A stretch of DNA of 64,000 nt, from assembly GCF_040802235.1 (NCBI RefSeq), contig NC_133167.1, positions 44,266,001-44,330,000 of the forward strand. Reading direction: 5' to 3'. The notes beneath the pieces are model-generated. The model saw only the letters and a program-made list of their open reading frames with translations. It was not told the origin of the DNA and made no database searches. Source of the DNA: Manis javanica. Its lineage: Eukaryota; Chordata; Mammalia; Pholidota; Manidae. Of the stretch, positions 1 through 11,809 are shown in pieces (position 1 is the stretch's first letter; each line of letters begins with the position of its first letter). Both the position numbers and the translations under genes were made by a program.

Positions 1-429
1 ATGAAGGGGAGAGAATGGATTTGAGAGATATTTGACATTTGAGGAAACATCTTAATTACTTTAGGTTCTTCCTCATCTCACCTACCTTAAAAACAAGGGA
101 GTTGGAAGGAATAACTGCTGTTGTGAAGCTGACAAGGGTAAATGACAAGCTTAGATGCTGGAAGGAACAGGTAAGCCCGAAAAATAAATGAATTCCCTTA
201 AAAATCCCACATCAAACTGGTGAGTTATTTTTATAAGGAAAGCAGCTGGAAAGCAACAATGGAGGGGCAGGAAGTCTATGATATTTATGTGTAAACAGGG
301 ACTTTTTGCATTCTTGGAGATGTTAAGTATGTGTTTGAAGTTGTATGAACTTGGGATCTTTTCAGAGATTATATTTATTTGCTTTTGCTTCATAACAAGC
401 CATTCACAAAATTTAATGGTTTTAAACAA

Positions 430-800
430 TGATTTGTTATTTCTCACAACTCTCTGGTTTGGCTGGCATTTCTTTGTGTCTGGACTGCCTCAGCTAGGGC
501 TGCATTATCTAAGATGCCTTCAACTCAATGTCCAGGGCCTCAGCTGGGATGCCTGGAATGGTTAGGATTGGGCCACTGTCTGCACATGCTCTTTTCATCC
601 TCCAGATGCTTAGACCATGGTTTTACACATGAAAGCCCCAGGATTCCCAGCGGGAGGGAGGGAAAACATTGATGTGCTCTTGTGCTTTAAAAATCTTTGC
701 TAGTGTTCCATTTTCTGTTATTCCATTGGCCAAAGCAAGTTATGTAGCTAAGGTCAGAGTCAGCATGGGAGGGAACTACTCAAAGATTTGAATACTGTAA
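430..800 (-). repeat. Ancient interspersed mammalian repeat (family not named)
   Basis: The text from ggctggcattt to the phrase ccattggccaaagcaagt and gtcagagtcagcatggga matches a very common, old mammalian interspersed repeat I recognise by wording but cannot name with certainty. It is diverged and carries no coding capacity. The strand is arbitrary. A related piece appears between the inverted arms at about 1130-1330. Confidence 0.55.
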
Positions 801-2039
801 GGCTTATATCCTCAGGGAATCATTGCTAAAAAATCATTAGAGCTCATTCTCTGACCTCTGTAATTCACATTTCTCCCATATTTAAAACACTACTCTTGCT
901 AGGACTACCAAAGGTCTTAACTCAATTTTGTTATCAGACTTTAAAGTTCAGTATTTTATGACCTACAGTCCTGCCTAGAGGCAGCTTCTTAAATATTGCC
1001 TTTATTAATTCCCTGTTTGTATTTATCTTTAATTTTTATTTAATTATATTTTCAGCCTTAATTTGTTAAATGCTTAAGGATTCACTAAATGATTTGTTTC
1101 ATGTAGTCTTTGGCTAAACTGAGAACCAAGTTGTATTAATTATCTATAGCTGATCTACCACAAGTTTTAGGCCTAAAACAATAATCACTTACTATCTCTA
1201 GTGGTTTCTGTTGTTAATAACAGAGTCAGCACAGAGGAATCAGCTTACCTCTCTGCAATGTTTGGAACTTCAGCTGGAAGACTGAAGACTGATAGCTGGA
1301 ATCAGATCCTTCTGCAATGACTAGGAAACTGTTTCTTTTTGGATCTTACTTTTAAGATTTGTCATGAGGGACAAGAATGGTCTTTATGAAGAAAGACTTC
1401 ATGAAACAAACCATTTAGTGAATCCTTAAGCATTTTAGAAATTAAGGCTGCAAATGTAATTAAGTAAAAATTAAAGATAAATACATAAAGGGAAATACAT
1501 AGCTAGATTAAATAGGGTATTAATTGGACACAGTGTTTAAAGAGAATAACATAAATTGGAATGTTTTTCCCAAACTAAAATGATCAATTTCTATTTTCCA
1601 GGTTCAGAAGTTAGCTTAATAAAAAAAGCAAAGAATGGGAATTTGTAATGGTTAATTTTGGCTGTGGCACAGTGCCCAGATATTGGGTCAAACATTATTC
1701 TGGATGGTTTGTGAGGACGTATTTTGGATGAGATTAACATTTAAATTGATGCACACTCAATAAAACTGATTGCCTACCATTATGTAGACAGACCTCATCC
1801 AAACATGGCCTTAATAAAACAAAACTGACCTTCACTGACTGAAAAGGAATTCTGCCAGCAGGAGCTCCCTTGGATTGAAACTGCAACTCTTCCTGAGTTT
1901 CCATCCTCCTGAATTCAGACGATTTATATATGTTGTGCAATGATTACCACAACAGGTTCATCTAACATGCCTCTTCTAGAAAAGAAGAAAGGGAAACAAT
2001 TTTCTCCATGTGATGAGAACTCCTAAGATTTACTCTCAA
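801..2039. other. Intergenic DNA outside the inverted repeat
   Basis: Apart from the inverted repeat at 1011-1492, this stretch is AT-rich and without recognisable genes. All reading frames are short and have no domain signal. Confidence 0.6.
1011..1492. repeat. Large inverted repeat, 100-bp arms, 282-bp spacer
   Basis: Arm 1 (1011-1110) and arm 2 (1393-1492) align as reverse complements with 9 mismatches in 100 and no gaps. The shared core is catgaaacaaa..catttagtgaatcc, ending in ttaaagataaatac. The 282-bp spacer includes an older repeat fragment. It could be a non-autonomous DNA transposon or an inverted duplication; no clear target-site duplication was found at the arm ends. Confidence 0.8.
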
Positions 2040-3545
2040 CAACTTTCCCAAAGTCTTATGTCAGTGTTAGCTACGAGACATCTTTTCCTTGTTGTCATTA
2101 CATCCTAACTGGAAATTTATACCTTTTGCCCATCTCCTTCCAATTCCCCCTTCCTCCACCCCCTACCTCTGGTTTTCACAGGTCTTGTCTCTTTTTCTAT
2201 GAATGCTTTTATTTAAGACTCTACATATAAGGGAGTTCATATAGTACTTATCTTTCTTTTTGTGACTTATTTCATTTAGCAAAGTGTCTGTAGGGCCCAT
2301 TCATGTTGTCACAAATGGAAGTGTTTCCTTGTTTTTTTTTTAAATGACTGAATAATATACCATTGTATATTTATACCACAACTTCCTTATCCATTCATCT
2401 ACTAATGGACATGTAGGTTGTTTCCATATTTTAGCTATTATAAATTATGCTTCTAAGAACATTGGGGCCCAGATACTGTTTCAAGTTACCGTTTTTATTA
2501 ACTTTTATTAACTGTTTTATATATGTCCCCAGAAGTGGAATTGTGGATCATATGGTAGTTCTCTTTTCAATTTTTTGAAGATCTCCGTACTGTTTTCTAT
2601 AGTGGCTGTATCAATTTATAATCCCACCAATTTATTGATGATGGTCATTCTAACAGGCATGAGGTGATTGCTTATCATTGTTTTAATTTGCATTTCCCTA
2701 ATGAATAGTGATGTTGACTATCTTTCCATGTACCTGTTAGTCTTTTGTATATCTTCTTTGGAGAAATGCCTATTCAGGCCCTTTGCCCATTTAAAAATTT
2801 ATTTTCCTATTAAGCTGAGTGAGTTCTTCATATGCTTTGGATATTAACCCTTTAACAGATATTTGGTTTGCAAAATTTGTTTCCATTATTAAGTTGTCTT
2901 TTCACTTTGTTGATGGTTTCTTTTGCTGTGCAGAAACTTTTTGGTTTGATACAGTCCCACTGGTTTGTTTTTGGTTTTATTGCTTTAGGTGTCATATCCA
3001 AAAAAATCATTGCCAATACCCATGTCAAAGAGCTATGTTCCCATGTTATCTTTTAGGAGCTTCATGGTTTTGGTTGTTACATTTAAGTCCTTAATGCATT
3101 TTGAGCAAAACTTTGTGTGTCTTATAAGATATGGGTCCAGTTGCATTCTTTTACATGTGAAGATTACATTATTCCAGTACCTTTTATTGAGGAGACTGCC
3201 TCTTCTCCATTGAGTATTCTTGGCTCCTTCATCAAATATTAGTTGACCGTGTATGCTTAGGTTTATTTCTGGACTCTTGATTCTGTTCCATTGGTTTTAA
3301 ATGTGAACCATAATACAAATAGTTTTATAATATTAATATAAAATTTAAGTAAAAACATTGTTTGTTTTTATGCCAGTACTGCACTGTTTTGATGAGTATA
3401 GGTTTATAATATACTTGAAATCAGGAAGTGTGGTATCTCCTGCTTTGTTCTTCTTCAGGATTTCTTTGGCTATTTGGGATCTTCTGTGGTTCCATATAAG
3501 TTTTAGGAATATGTTTTTCTACTTGTGTTATCTTAAATTCCAAGG
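2040..3545 (-). mobile_element. Old 5'-truncated L1 (3' UTR and ORF2 C-terminal part)
   Basis: Read on the minus strand, the order is 3' UTR at the low end and then ORF2 C-terminal coding. Tell-tale strings on the + strand are atccattcatctactaatggacatgtaggttgtttcc and the later block around gcacctt-free RT sequence near 3370-3540. Reading frames are broken throughout. The copy is an old L1M-type by divergence and is not mobile. Confidence 0.85.
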
Positions 3546-3639
3546 TTTCTATGATCACCCATCTCAAATTCCATCCTTCTATTCATTGATTTAATCATGT
3601 TGGTGTCTCTCAGAGGCACAGGAAGCAGAATTTTATAGT

Positions 3640-4080
3640 AATAAAATAATAACACATGTGGGTAGAATTTAAACAGTAAAAAGTAAAATAACTCACCCTT
3701 ATTCCCAGATGTTAATACCCTCAAACCAGAAGAAAGCAATAGTATTTTGTGTTTTATTGTCATTATTATACACATGTAAACATATCTTGTGAAGCATTTC
3801 GTGTTCAGAGCTCCACATGTTACATTTTTCACTGAGCAGTATGTCTTGAAGATCATTCCATGTGAGCACACTGATTTAATTTTTTAACTACACATGTATG
3901 GTATTTAGTGCTATAACTACCATAATTTATTTAGTCTTCATTTATACATTTTTAGATATTTTTCTGTTACCAAAATTCTTTAATAAGCATACTTTTACAT
4001 AGATTCCTGTATTAAAGACTATGTTGATTTCATTTTTTTTTCTTATAGATATTGTCATGTTTCCATCAAAGTTTATCCTC
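3640..4080 (-). mobile_element. Ancient L1 3' end fragment
   Basis: The text at 3840-3970 (gatcattccatgtgagcac, and ataatttatttagtcttcat) follows the 3' end of ancient L1ME-like elements in antisense. It is heavily diverged, and the boundaries are approximate. Confidence 0.5.
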
Positions 4081-4250
4081 CCCACAAATGGAGATTTGAT
4101 AAGGTATGTACCTGCTATTAGTGTCTTTTTTTGATTCCCGGGTAGATCTTTTCTTTCTCATACATAATGATTTCAAGTAGTGTCTAAACTACTTTTCCTA
4201 TTTTCTTTTTGTTCCAGAGACAATAGAAATTCTTTTCTCCCTGTTCTCAT

Positions 4251-4370
4251 GCTCTGCATTTTTTTTTTTTTAGGAGAGCAAAGCAGAGGCTTTGTTTAGA
4301 GAGAAAGCGAGAGGACAGAGCTCCTGGCTCATGCCTGGAGGGGACAAGAGAGCCCCGCTCTGCATTTTTT
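4251..4370 (-). mobile_element. Short retroposed insert (about 90 bp) with poly(A) and target-site duplication
   Basis: A 14-base direct repeat gctctgcatttttt flanks the insert at 4251-4264 and 4357-4370. The insert (4265-4356), read on the minus strand, begins ggggctctcttgtcccc and ends in a run of A. A 3' poly(A) plus flanking duplication is the hallmark of L1-mediated retroposition of an RNA. The source family is not recognised; it is too short to be a tRNA or 7SL SINE and lacks A/B box motifs I can see. Confidence 0.75.
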
Positions 4371-4884
4371 AATGCAGACTTTTAATGTATTTTGAAACCT
4401 TTACTCTGACTACTTTAGGTAAAATCATTGGATATTCCTCTGCTATTTTTAAAATTATGTAAACTTGGCGGATAAGTAGAAGGAAAGTAGTCGTCAAGTT
4501 GCTTATTATGGACTAACCTGTAATATTATGATTTTTATATCTTTTAAAAATCAAAGCAAAATTTAGTAGTCATGATAAAAATGTATACATATTTGGCCTA
4601 AAATTTATCAGAAATTAAAAATAACCTTGAACCTGTCAGCCTCATAGTGCACAAAAGAGTTAATACAGTTGGCCTGAGACTGCTGTCTTTTAGAAAGGTC
4701 TGCTTGCAAGGTTCTCTAACTGGGAACTTGGCTGTTGAGCCATTCATGAACTGATAATACTGGGTCACTGTGCCTGTAAAAACAATGTGGTTTATCCTGG
4801 ACACATGCTTTCTATCTGGGACTCTGGAATTTTGATACATGTTGGGCAGCAGGTGCTTGCATGATCTGCCACCATAAAACCTTA

Positions 4885-5140
4885 GGCTCTGTTGTGGGTT
4901 GAATAGTGTCCACTTAAAATTGTGCTGAAATCCTATGAATTTTTATGCTGAAATCCTAACCCTTACTCCCTCAGAATATGACTTTATGTGGAGAGAGGGT
5001 CTTTAAAGAGGTAAAGTTAAAATAAGGTCATAGAATGGGCCTTAACCTTAAATGACTGGCATTCCTATGAAAAGAGGAGATCAGGACACAGAGAAGCACA
5101 GAGGAAAGACCATGTGAAGACACAGGTCTGTCTCATCACA
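4885..5140 (+). repeat. Ancient interspersed mammalian repeat (family not named)
   Basis: The wording gggttgaatagtgtcc, then agggtctttaaagaggtaaa, aggacacagagaagcacaga and ccatgtgaagacaca is a familiar old mammalian repeat. The segment at 28135-28400 appears to be the opposite end of the same kind of element in the other orientation. Noncoding. Confidence 0.55.
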
Positions 5141-8100
5141 GTACAGTGAAAATTCTTCAGGGAAGATTTTTGTCTGTTTTGTCTAAGGCACTCTTCAATA
5201 ACTAGAACAGTGCCCAGTAATTATTATTAAATAGGAAGCAGTCAATAGTAAGTATTCAATAAGTACCTCTTCAGTAAGTCAATGAATCAGCTTTTTTTTG
5301 CACGCTGCTCAAACGGACATTGCCAATATTTATTTCAGGATGTCTCTTCGGTTTTTGTTTGTTTTACTTTTGGTTTTAGTATTTCTCTGAGCAGTGATCC
5401 TTCTAATTGACACTATCTCTGAGATAGCAGCCCAAGTTTTGACCCCTAAAATATTATTTTCCTGCACAATATTAAGAACATGAACTATGGAATAGTAAAA
5501 AACTATGCGATGACTTGTCATTCCTGTCTTTCACTCACTTATTTATTTAATAATCAAATAATCTGTACTAATAACTTTGTTGTGTTCTTTCTTGACTGCA
5601 TCAGAATATTTTTTAATTGTGATTTTTCAGCCTTCTTGATGTTTATAAACCATATCTGCATATTACACAATAAACAGGACTTATTGATTTACATAAAGAC
5701 GTATTTTGTTAAATGGAGGATCAAAACTTAGTAACTTGTGAAATTAACTCAGTGGGTCAAGGCAATATTTTTAAAGATAAAACAAAAGATAAGAGAATAG
5801 AAAGTAGTGTCTTTCAGATTTAGCAAGAGTATGCAAATTTGTTTTAATCATAGATACATAGTTTGCTTATGTAAATATATAATGTATAATTATATGTAGT
5901 ATGAGTTTAAAGAAGGCAAGTTTGAAAGTGACACAAGATAATTATGAGAATTTATATTTCAATAAGAGAATCTAAAAAGTGAAAACCCTTCAAAATAGTA
6001 GAACAGAAAATGTTATTGGACATCATTTAAATGAACTTTTATTTTGTAAATAAAGATGCAAGAGATCAGTAATCTTCCAAAATTACAAAATTACAGTCTT
6101 TGTCAATTTTCCATCAAATCTTAGCACTCAAGATAATATAATGTTTTATACTGTCCAAACATGTAATTTTTTATCTGTTTTACTCATTAGACTGAAAGTG
6201 GCATTGAGTTAAGATTAGTTTTTTTTTCAATAAACACTTTTGTTACACTAAGTGCAATCACCATAGCAATGAGGTTGTTTTTAATTTTTTTCAAAGAATA
6301 AACATTCATTTGAAAGAAGTACCTCTAATTGTTGTTAATTTATCTTTTAATCCTTCTAACATTGAATTAAGAGAAGTTTGTTTTTTGTTGACATAGAATA
6401 ATTGTCATGTTTTCATGTAGTTGATATTATAACTATTCTTAATATAAATATGCAGAATAAGTGCTAATTAAAAACATTACCATCTCATCATCTTCTACCA
6501 GCTGGTCATTTATATGAATGGTTCAGGGGATCACGGTTATCTCAGGAAACAGTTTATCCATTATGGGGCTTTTGTTTGGTCAGTTACTTCACTGAATTAG
6601 TGAACAATCTGAGAAGTTATTTCTTTAGTATAGTTTCAAAAGTAATGAAAGTAGGAATAAAAAAAAAAAACCTTAGAAGACATTCTGTAGAAAAAAAAAT
6701 CTCTGTCTCTCAATTCTTCTATACCTTATTTGACACTTTCTGAATTCTACCTTGTTTGATATTAAGAGCTTTTATATGTGTTTGTGTATGTTTGTCATAG
6801 TGCTTATAGCTTTTCTAAAAATACCTCTGAATCACTTTGCTTCAGATATATCAACTTGCATACAGGAAACAGATGGGTTTTGTTTTATGGGACAATTTGA
6901 AATCTTTAAAAGTTTTTAATAGATTAACCAATTTTCATTTATTAACGTAAATAATATGTACATGCGGGTTTTTTGTGGAACAATTTGAAATCTTTAAAAA
7001 TTTTTAATAGATTAACCCATTTTCATTTATTAACTAAAATAATATGTACATGCTACTCAGTGAAATTATTTTGTACTCTATTTACTAAGATAATTCCCAT
7101 GATTTGCTCTCTCAGTTAATCTTATTAAGGTCTTAACTGCCTTATAAATATTGCTTCAAATTTATTTGATATTTTTACACAAAAGTAGTAATAAATTTAC
7201 TTCCAATTACAGACTCACAAGGATGTGTTCTTAATATTTTCATTCTGGCTCAGGAATGCACATTGAAAAAAATCTTTCAAATTTCTGGCTAAATTTAAGA
7301 GAGCCATTGTTCTTGCTTTGATCTTGAAGATAGATAAAATAGTTTGTTTTAAGTGATGAAAAGAGATGAAAATTCAGTGAAAGTTTATCTTTTAAGGGTT
7401 GAATATTCCATGTACCCTCATTTATATAGATACTTACTTTTAAATATGAACTTACCAGTCTCTGATGGGTCTGAAATTAGAAATACATATTTTAGATTTG
7501 TTCTCTTTTTAAATTGATTGTGTTTGCTTTGGGTAACCTTGGTAATCATTGAAAACATTTATTTCTGTAGGTAATTACGTAAAAACAATTGTCTTGAAAA
7601 AAATCCTTACAATGGAAGATTTTAGGGTGTTAGATAATTGCTTATTAAACTTCCTTTTCCAGGTGTTTTTTTTTTTCTTGCTTAGTAGTAGGAAAGAATA
7701 AAGCAACTGATGTGCCTAAATTAGCTTTCAATGTTCAGATACTTGCAACATGTATCAAAGTGTGCAATTTAAGAATTTTCTTTACACATAATTTTGTCTC
7801 CCAAATGGTTTAGTTTTATGATAAAAAAAAATTTGCTTTGTTACAAAAATATTGACTTGTAAACATATTTTTATATGATGATTATTGGTATTACACAAAT
7901 ATCAATGTTTTATAATTTCTCCAAATTGGTAATATTATACAATGTAATTGAAATGTGAAGCAAATATGCCTTTAATTTATATCATTCATTTTGTTAAATG
8001 AAAATGAATGATGTACTTGTGAATTAAACATTTAGAAGAAAGCGTCAAATTACTGGCAAGAAAATTGCTCTAGCATAGCAATTTAACATAAATTGAATTG

Positions 8101-8260
8101 TCTAAATCTTTTACATTATTGATTTTTTTCCCATTCTTTCATTCTCTCCCTTTTCCTCTGTCCTCTCTCTCTCACCTATCTTTCCTCATTTCTTCCTTTT
8201 ATTGTTTCATTGTTATTGAATACCTAGATAATAATTTATAGCTTGTAAAATTTTTTTACG
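5141..8260. other. AT-rich intergenic DNA
   Basis: No gene or clear full repeat seen. It contains the local 88-bp tandem duplication at 6875-7053 and many short A or T runs. All reading frames are under about 85 codons and have no recognisable domains. Confidence 0.6.
6875..7053 (+). repeat. Tandem duplication, period 88 bp, two copies
   Basis: The block from gggtttt through caatttgaaatctttaaaa to aataatatgtacatgc occurs twice in a row (6875-6965 and 6966-7053) with few differences, mostly at the unit start. It is a simple local duplication, not part of a recognised mobile element. Confidence 0.88.
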
Positions 8261-8268
8261 TTTTATTT

Positions 8269-8312
<44 letters not shown>

Positions 8313-8314
8313 TT
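8261..8314 (+). repeat. (TTTA)n microsatellite
   Basis: About 13 TTTA units that directly abut the 3' end of the antisense L1 beginning at 8315. It probably grew from the A-rich tail (TAAA on the L1 strand) of that element. Confidence 0.95.
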
Positions 8315-10370
8315 CAAGGTATCATTGATATACACTCTTACAAAGGTTTCATATAAAAATATAGTGGTTACTGCCTTCATTCATATTATCAAGTCTCCCC
8401 CACACCCCACTGAAGTCCCCGTCCCTCAGCGTACTAAGATGCCACAGAGTTACTACTTGTCTTCTCTGTGCTACACTGTCTTCCCTGTGACCCCTCCACA
8501 CTATGTGTACCAATTGTAATACCCCTCAATCCCCTTCTCCCTCCCTCCCCACCCACTCCCCCCCACCCCTCCCCTTTGGTAACCACTAGTCCCTTCTTGG
8601 AGTCTGTGAGTCTGATGCAGTTCTGCTCCTTCAATTTTGCCTTGTTGTTATACTCCACAAATGAGGGAAATCATTTAGTACTTGTCTTTCTCCACCTGGA
8701 TTATTTCACTGAGCCTAGTACCCTCTAGCGCCATCCATGTTGTAGCAAATGGTAGGACTTGTTTTCTTTTTATGGCTAAATAGTATTCCATTGTGTATAT
8801 GTGCCACCTCTTCTTTATCCATTCATCTATTGATGGACACTGAAGTTGCTTTCATATCTTGGCTATTGTAAATATTGCTGCAGTAAACATAAGGGTGCAT
8901 ATGTCTTTTTGAATCTGAGATCTTGTTTTCTTTGGGTTAATTCCTAGGAGTGGAATTTCTGGGTCTAATGGTATTTCTATTTTTAGTTTTTTGAGGAACC
9001 TCCATATTGCTTCCCACAATGGTTGAACTAATTTACATTCCCACCAGCAGTGTAGGAGGGTTCCCCTTTCTCTGCATCCTCGCCAGCATTTGTTGTTCTT
9101 AGTCTTTTCTATGTTGGCCATCCTTACTGGTGTGAGGTGATATCTCATTGTGGTTTTAATTTGCATTTCCCTGATAATTAGTGATGTGGACTGTCTTTTC
9201 ATTGCCTCTTGGCCATCTGAATTTCTTCTTTGAAGAATTGTCTGTTCATATCCTCTGCCCATTTTTTAATAGGGTTGTTTGCTTCTTGGGTGTTGAGGCA
9301 TGTGACTTCTTTATATATTTTGGATGATAATCCCTTGTCAGATATGGTATTTACAAATATATTCTACCATACTGTAGAATGCCTTTTTGTTCTACTGATG
9401 GTGCCCTTTGCTGTACCGAAGCTTTTTAGCTTCATGTAGTCCCATTTGATCATTTTTTATTTTGTTTCCCTTTCCCGAGGAGATGTGTTCAGGAAAAAGT
9501 TCTCATGTTTATATTCAAGAGATTTTTGCCCATGTTTCTTTCTAAGAGTTTTATGGTTTCATAATTTACATTCATGTCTTTGATCCATCTTGAGTTCACT
9601 TTTGTGTATGGAGTTACACAGTAATCTGGTTTTACTCTCTTACATGTAGCTGTCCAGTTTTGCCACCAGTTGTTGAAGAGGCTGTCATTTCCCCGTTGTT
9701 TATCCATGGCTCCTTTATTGTATGTTACTTTGGCTTATATCTGACTCTATTCTGTTCCACTGGTCTATGGGTCTGTTTTTGTACCAGTATCAAATTATCT
9801 TGATTACTGTGGCTTTGTAGTAGATCCGAATCTCCCCAGCTTTGGCCCTTCAGGGCCTTTTGTGGTTCTATATGAATTTTAGAACTATTCGCTCTAGTTC
9901 ATTGAAGAATGCTGTTGGTATTTTAATAGGGATTGCATTGAATCTATAGATTGCTTTAGGCACTATGGCCATTTTGACAATATGAATTCTTCCTATCCAT
10001 GAGCATGGAATGTGTTTCCATTTATTGGTGTCTTTAATTTCTCTTGTGAATGTCTTGTCATTTTCAGAGTATGGGTCTTTCACTTCATTGGTTAGGTTTA
10101 TTCGTAGGTATTTTATTCTTTTTGATGCAATTGTGAATGGAATTGTTTTCCTGATTTCTCTTTCTTCTAGTTCATTGCTTGTATGTAGAAATGAAACAGA
10201 TTTTTTTGCTTTCATTTTGTATCCTACAATTTTGCTGAATATAGATATTAGTTCTAGTAGTTTTGGAGTGGATTCTTTAGGGATTTTTAATGCACAATAT
10301 CATGTCATCTGCCATCGGTGACAGTTTGACTTCTTCCTTACCAATCTGGATGCCTTTCATTTAACTTTTT
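8315..10370 (-). mobile_element. 5'-truncated L1 (3' UTR plus C-terminal half of ORF2)
   Basis: The 3' UTR is at 8315-8660, with the C-rich stretch ccctccctccccacccactcc. ORF2 follows on the minus strand, broken by stops and shifts: fragments 9262-8852, 9707-9489 and 10215-9868 carry typical L1 text such as [15 protein letters not shown]-like and [15 protein letters not shown]. The element ends near the RT catalytic block, where F of FADD is replaced (reads MADD at about 10297-10308). It is dead and of the same subfamily as the L1s in ZC3H15 intron 5. Confidence 0.92.
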
Positions 10371-11809
10371 TTTTTTTAACATATGGTTCCTGAGAAGATA
10401 CTTCCCACTAAATGATTAGATCTTAAATGAATGCAAGAGAATGCCAACAGTTCTGAGTTTTACAAAACTAAGTACATCTTAGCTCCCACTACATTATTGT
10501 CAATCCTTTGTAAACTCCCAATGCAAATAGTGTAGCCAGTAATGATAATAATAATTGCTATTGACACTGTTAATATTTTAACAGCATTGTACTGTGTGCT
10601 TTACATGGATTAACTCACTGGATCCTTACAAAAGCAGCTAACATGCAATCTGTTTCTCTCCTATACCACAGTAGGTAGGGGTGGATTTCCTGGGAGAGAA
10701 TAGGACAGGTGATTTCATAAAGTCTATGGAAACTTGTAGAAGAGTTCGTATGTATGGAATCCTTTGAGCAGGATGTCCCTGACTTAGATTGCTTATAGTA
10801 AACAAACCTAGTATTTATGGATTTATGTGTCATGGCTCCTTGGAAAATGTCACATAAAGTATGTAGCTTTCTTAGTATAAAATGGAGATTTCCATACCTT
10901 AAATGCTAACTGATCTGTGTGTTGACCTGCATGTCTTCCTTAAGTACCTCATCCATTAGTCTGATATGTACATATAATTGTTACATTAATCTATGGATAT
11001 ATATATATGTATGTATGTATCACATTGTTAAATGATATAGAAGATCATGTATATGATATATATAACTGACAGTATATGTGTGTATATGTGTATGTGTATG
11101 TGTATATATGTATTATATAATGTATATAATTTGAAAAGTAAAGGCCAGGGTAGATGCACTCAGGATCCAATACCTCTTCTTGCATTACTTATGCTTCTTG
11201 ATTATATCCTTGAAATTATTAGGAAAACTTTATATTGGATAAGATCTCTGAATCATGTAAATCTGGAATGCAAAAGGAATCCTTTGTGCCACCTCAGGAT
11301 CAATAACTTGTTCAAGTTTATAGAATTAGAAGTGATTTCTATCTCACTTCAGAGTTATATCATCTTATTTCTAGAACATGATGTTTTATGTATTCTTACT
11401 ATAATAAAATGAAATATGAGTATTCAAACAATAAGTGATTGGAACTTTAATATGGCACTGTTTAAGTAATTCCTTTCCAACTTTTCCCCTTGTATTTGTA
11501 GTTTGGGAATAAAAATCAGTCCAAGTCACAAACTCTCTTTGAGTATGAGTATGCTAATCTTAAAATGATGAGACAAAATTTTTAGAAGTTTTCTTATTTA
11601 AATGTTGAGCTTCATGCATTGCCATCAATTTGCTTTTCACATTTTGATATTTGTTTTCAAAAGTATAACAGCTCCTTTAACTTATTAAATAAATAAATTT
11701 CTGCTGACTTAGTGCCATCAATCTTCTTTGAGCCACAGATTGCACTGGAGCTGACCAAACTATGTGTAAGTTAGGATTTGATGTCTTACTGTTAATTTAA
11801 TTTTTTCTG
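10371..11809. other. Intergenic DNA with AT/TG microsatellite
   Basis: No gene seen. A compound (TA)/(TG)/(TGTA) simple-sequence tract spans about 10997-11130. The 121-codon frame at 11047-11412 is partly made of that microsatellite and is not credible as a gene. Confidence 0.6.

Noticed and set aside
8261..8314. (TTTA)n tract, considered as a regulatory or structural element
   Set aside because: It is simply the expanded A-rich tail of the adjoining antisense L1.
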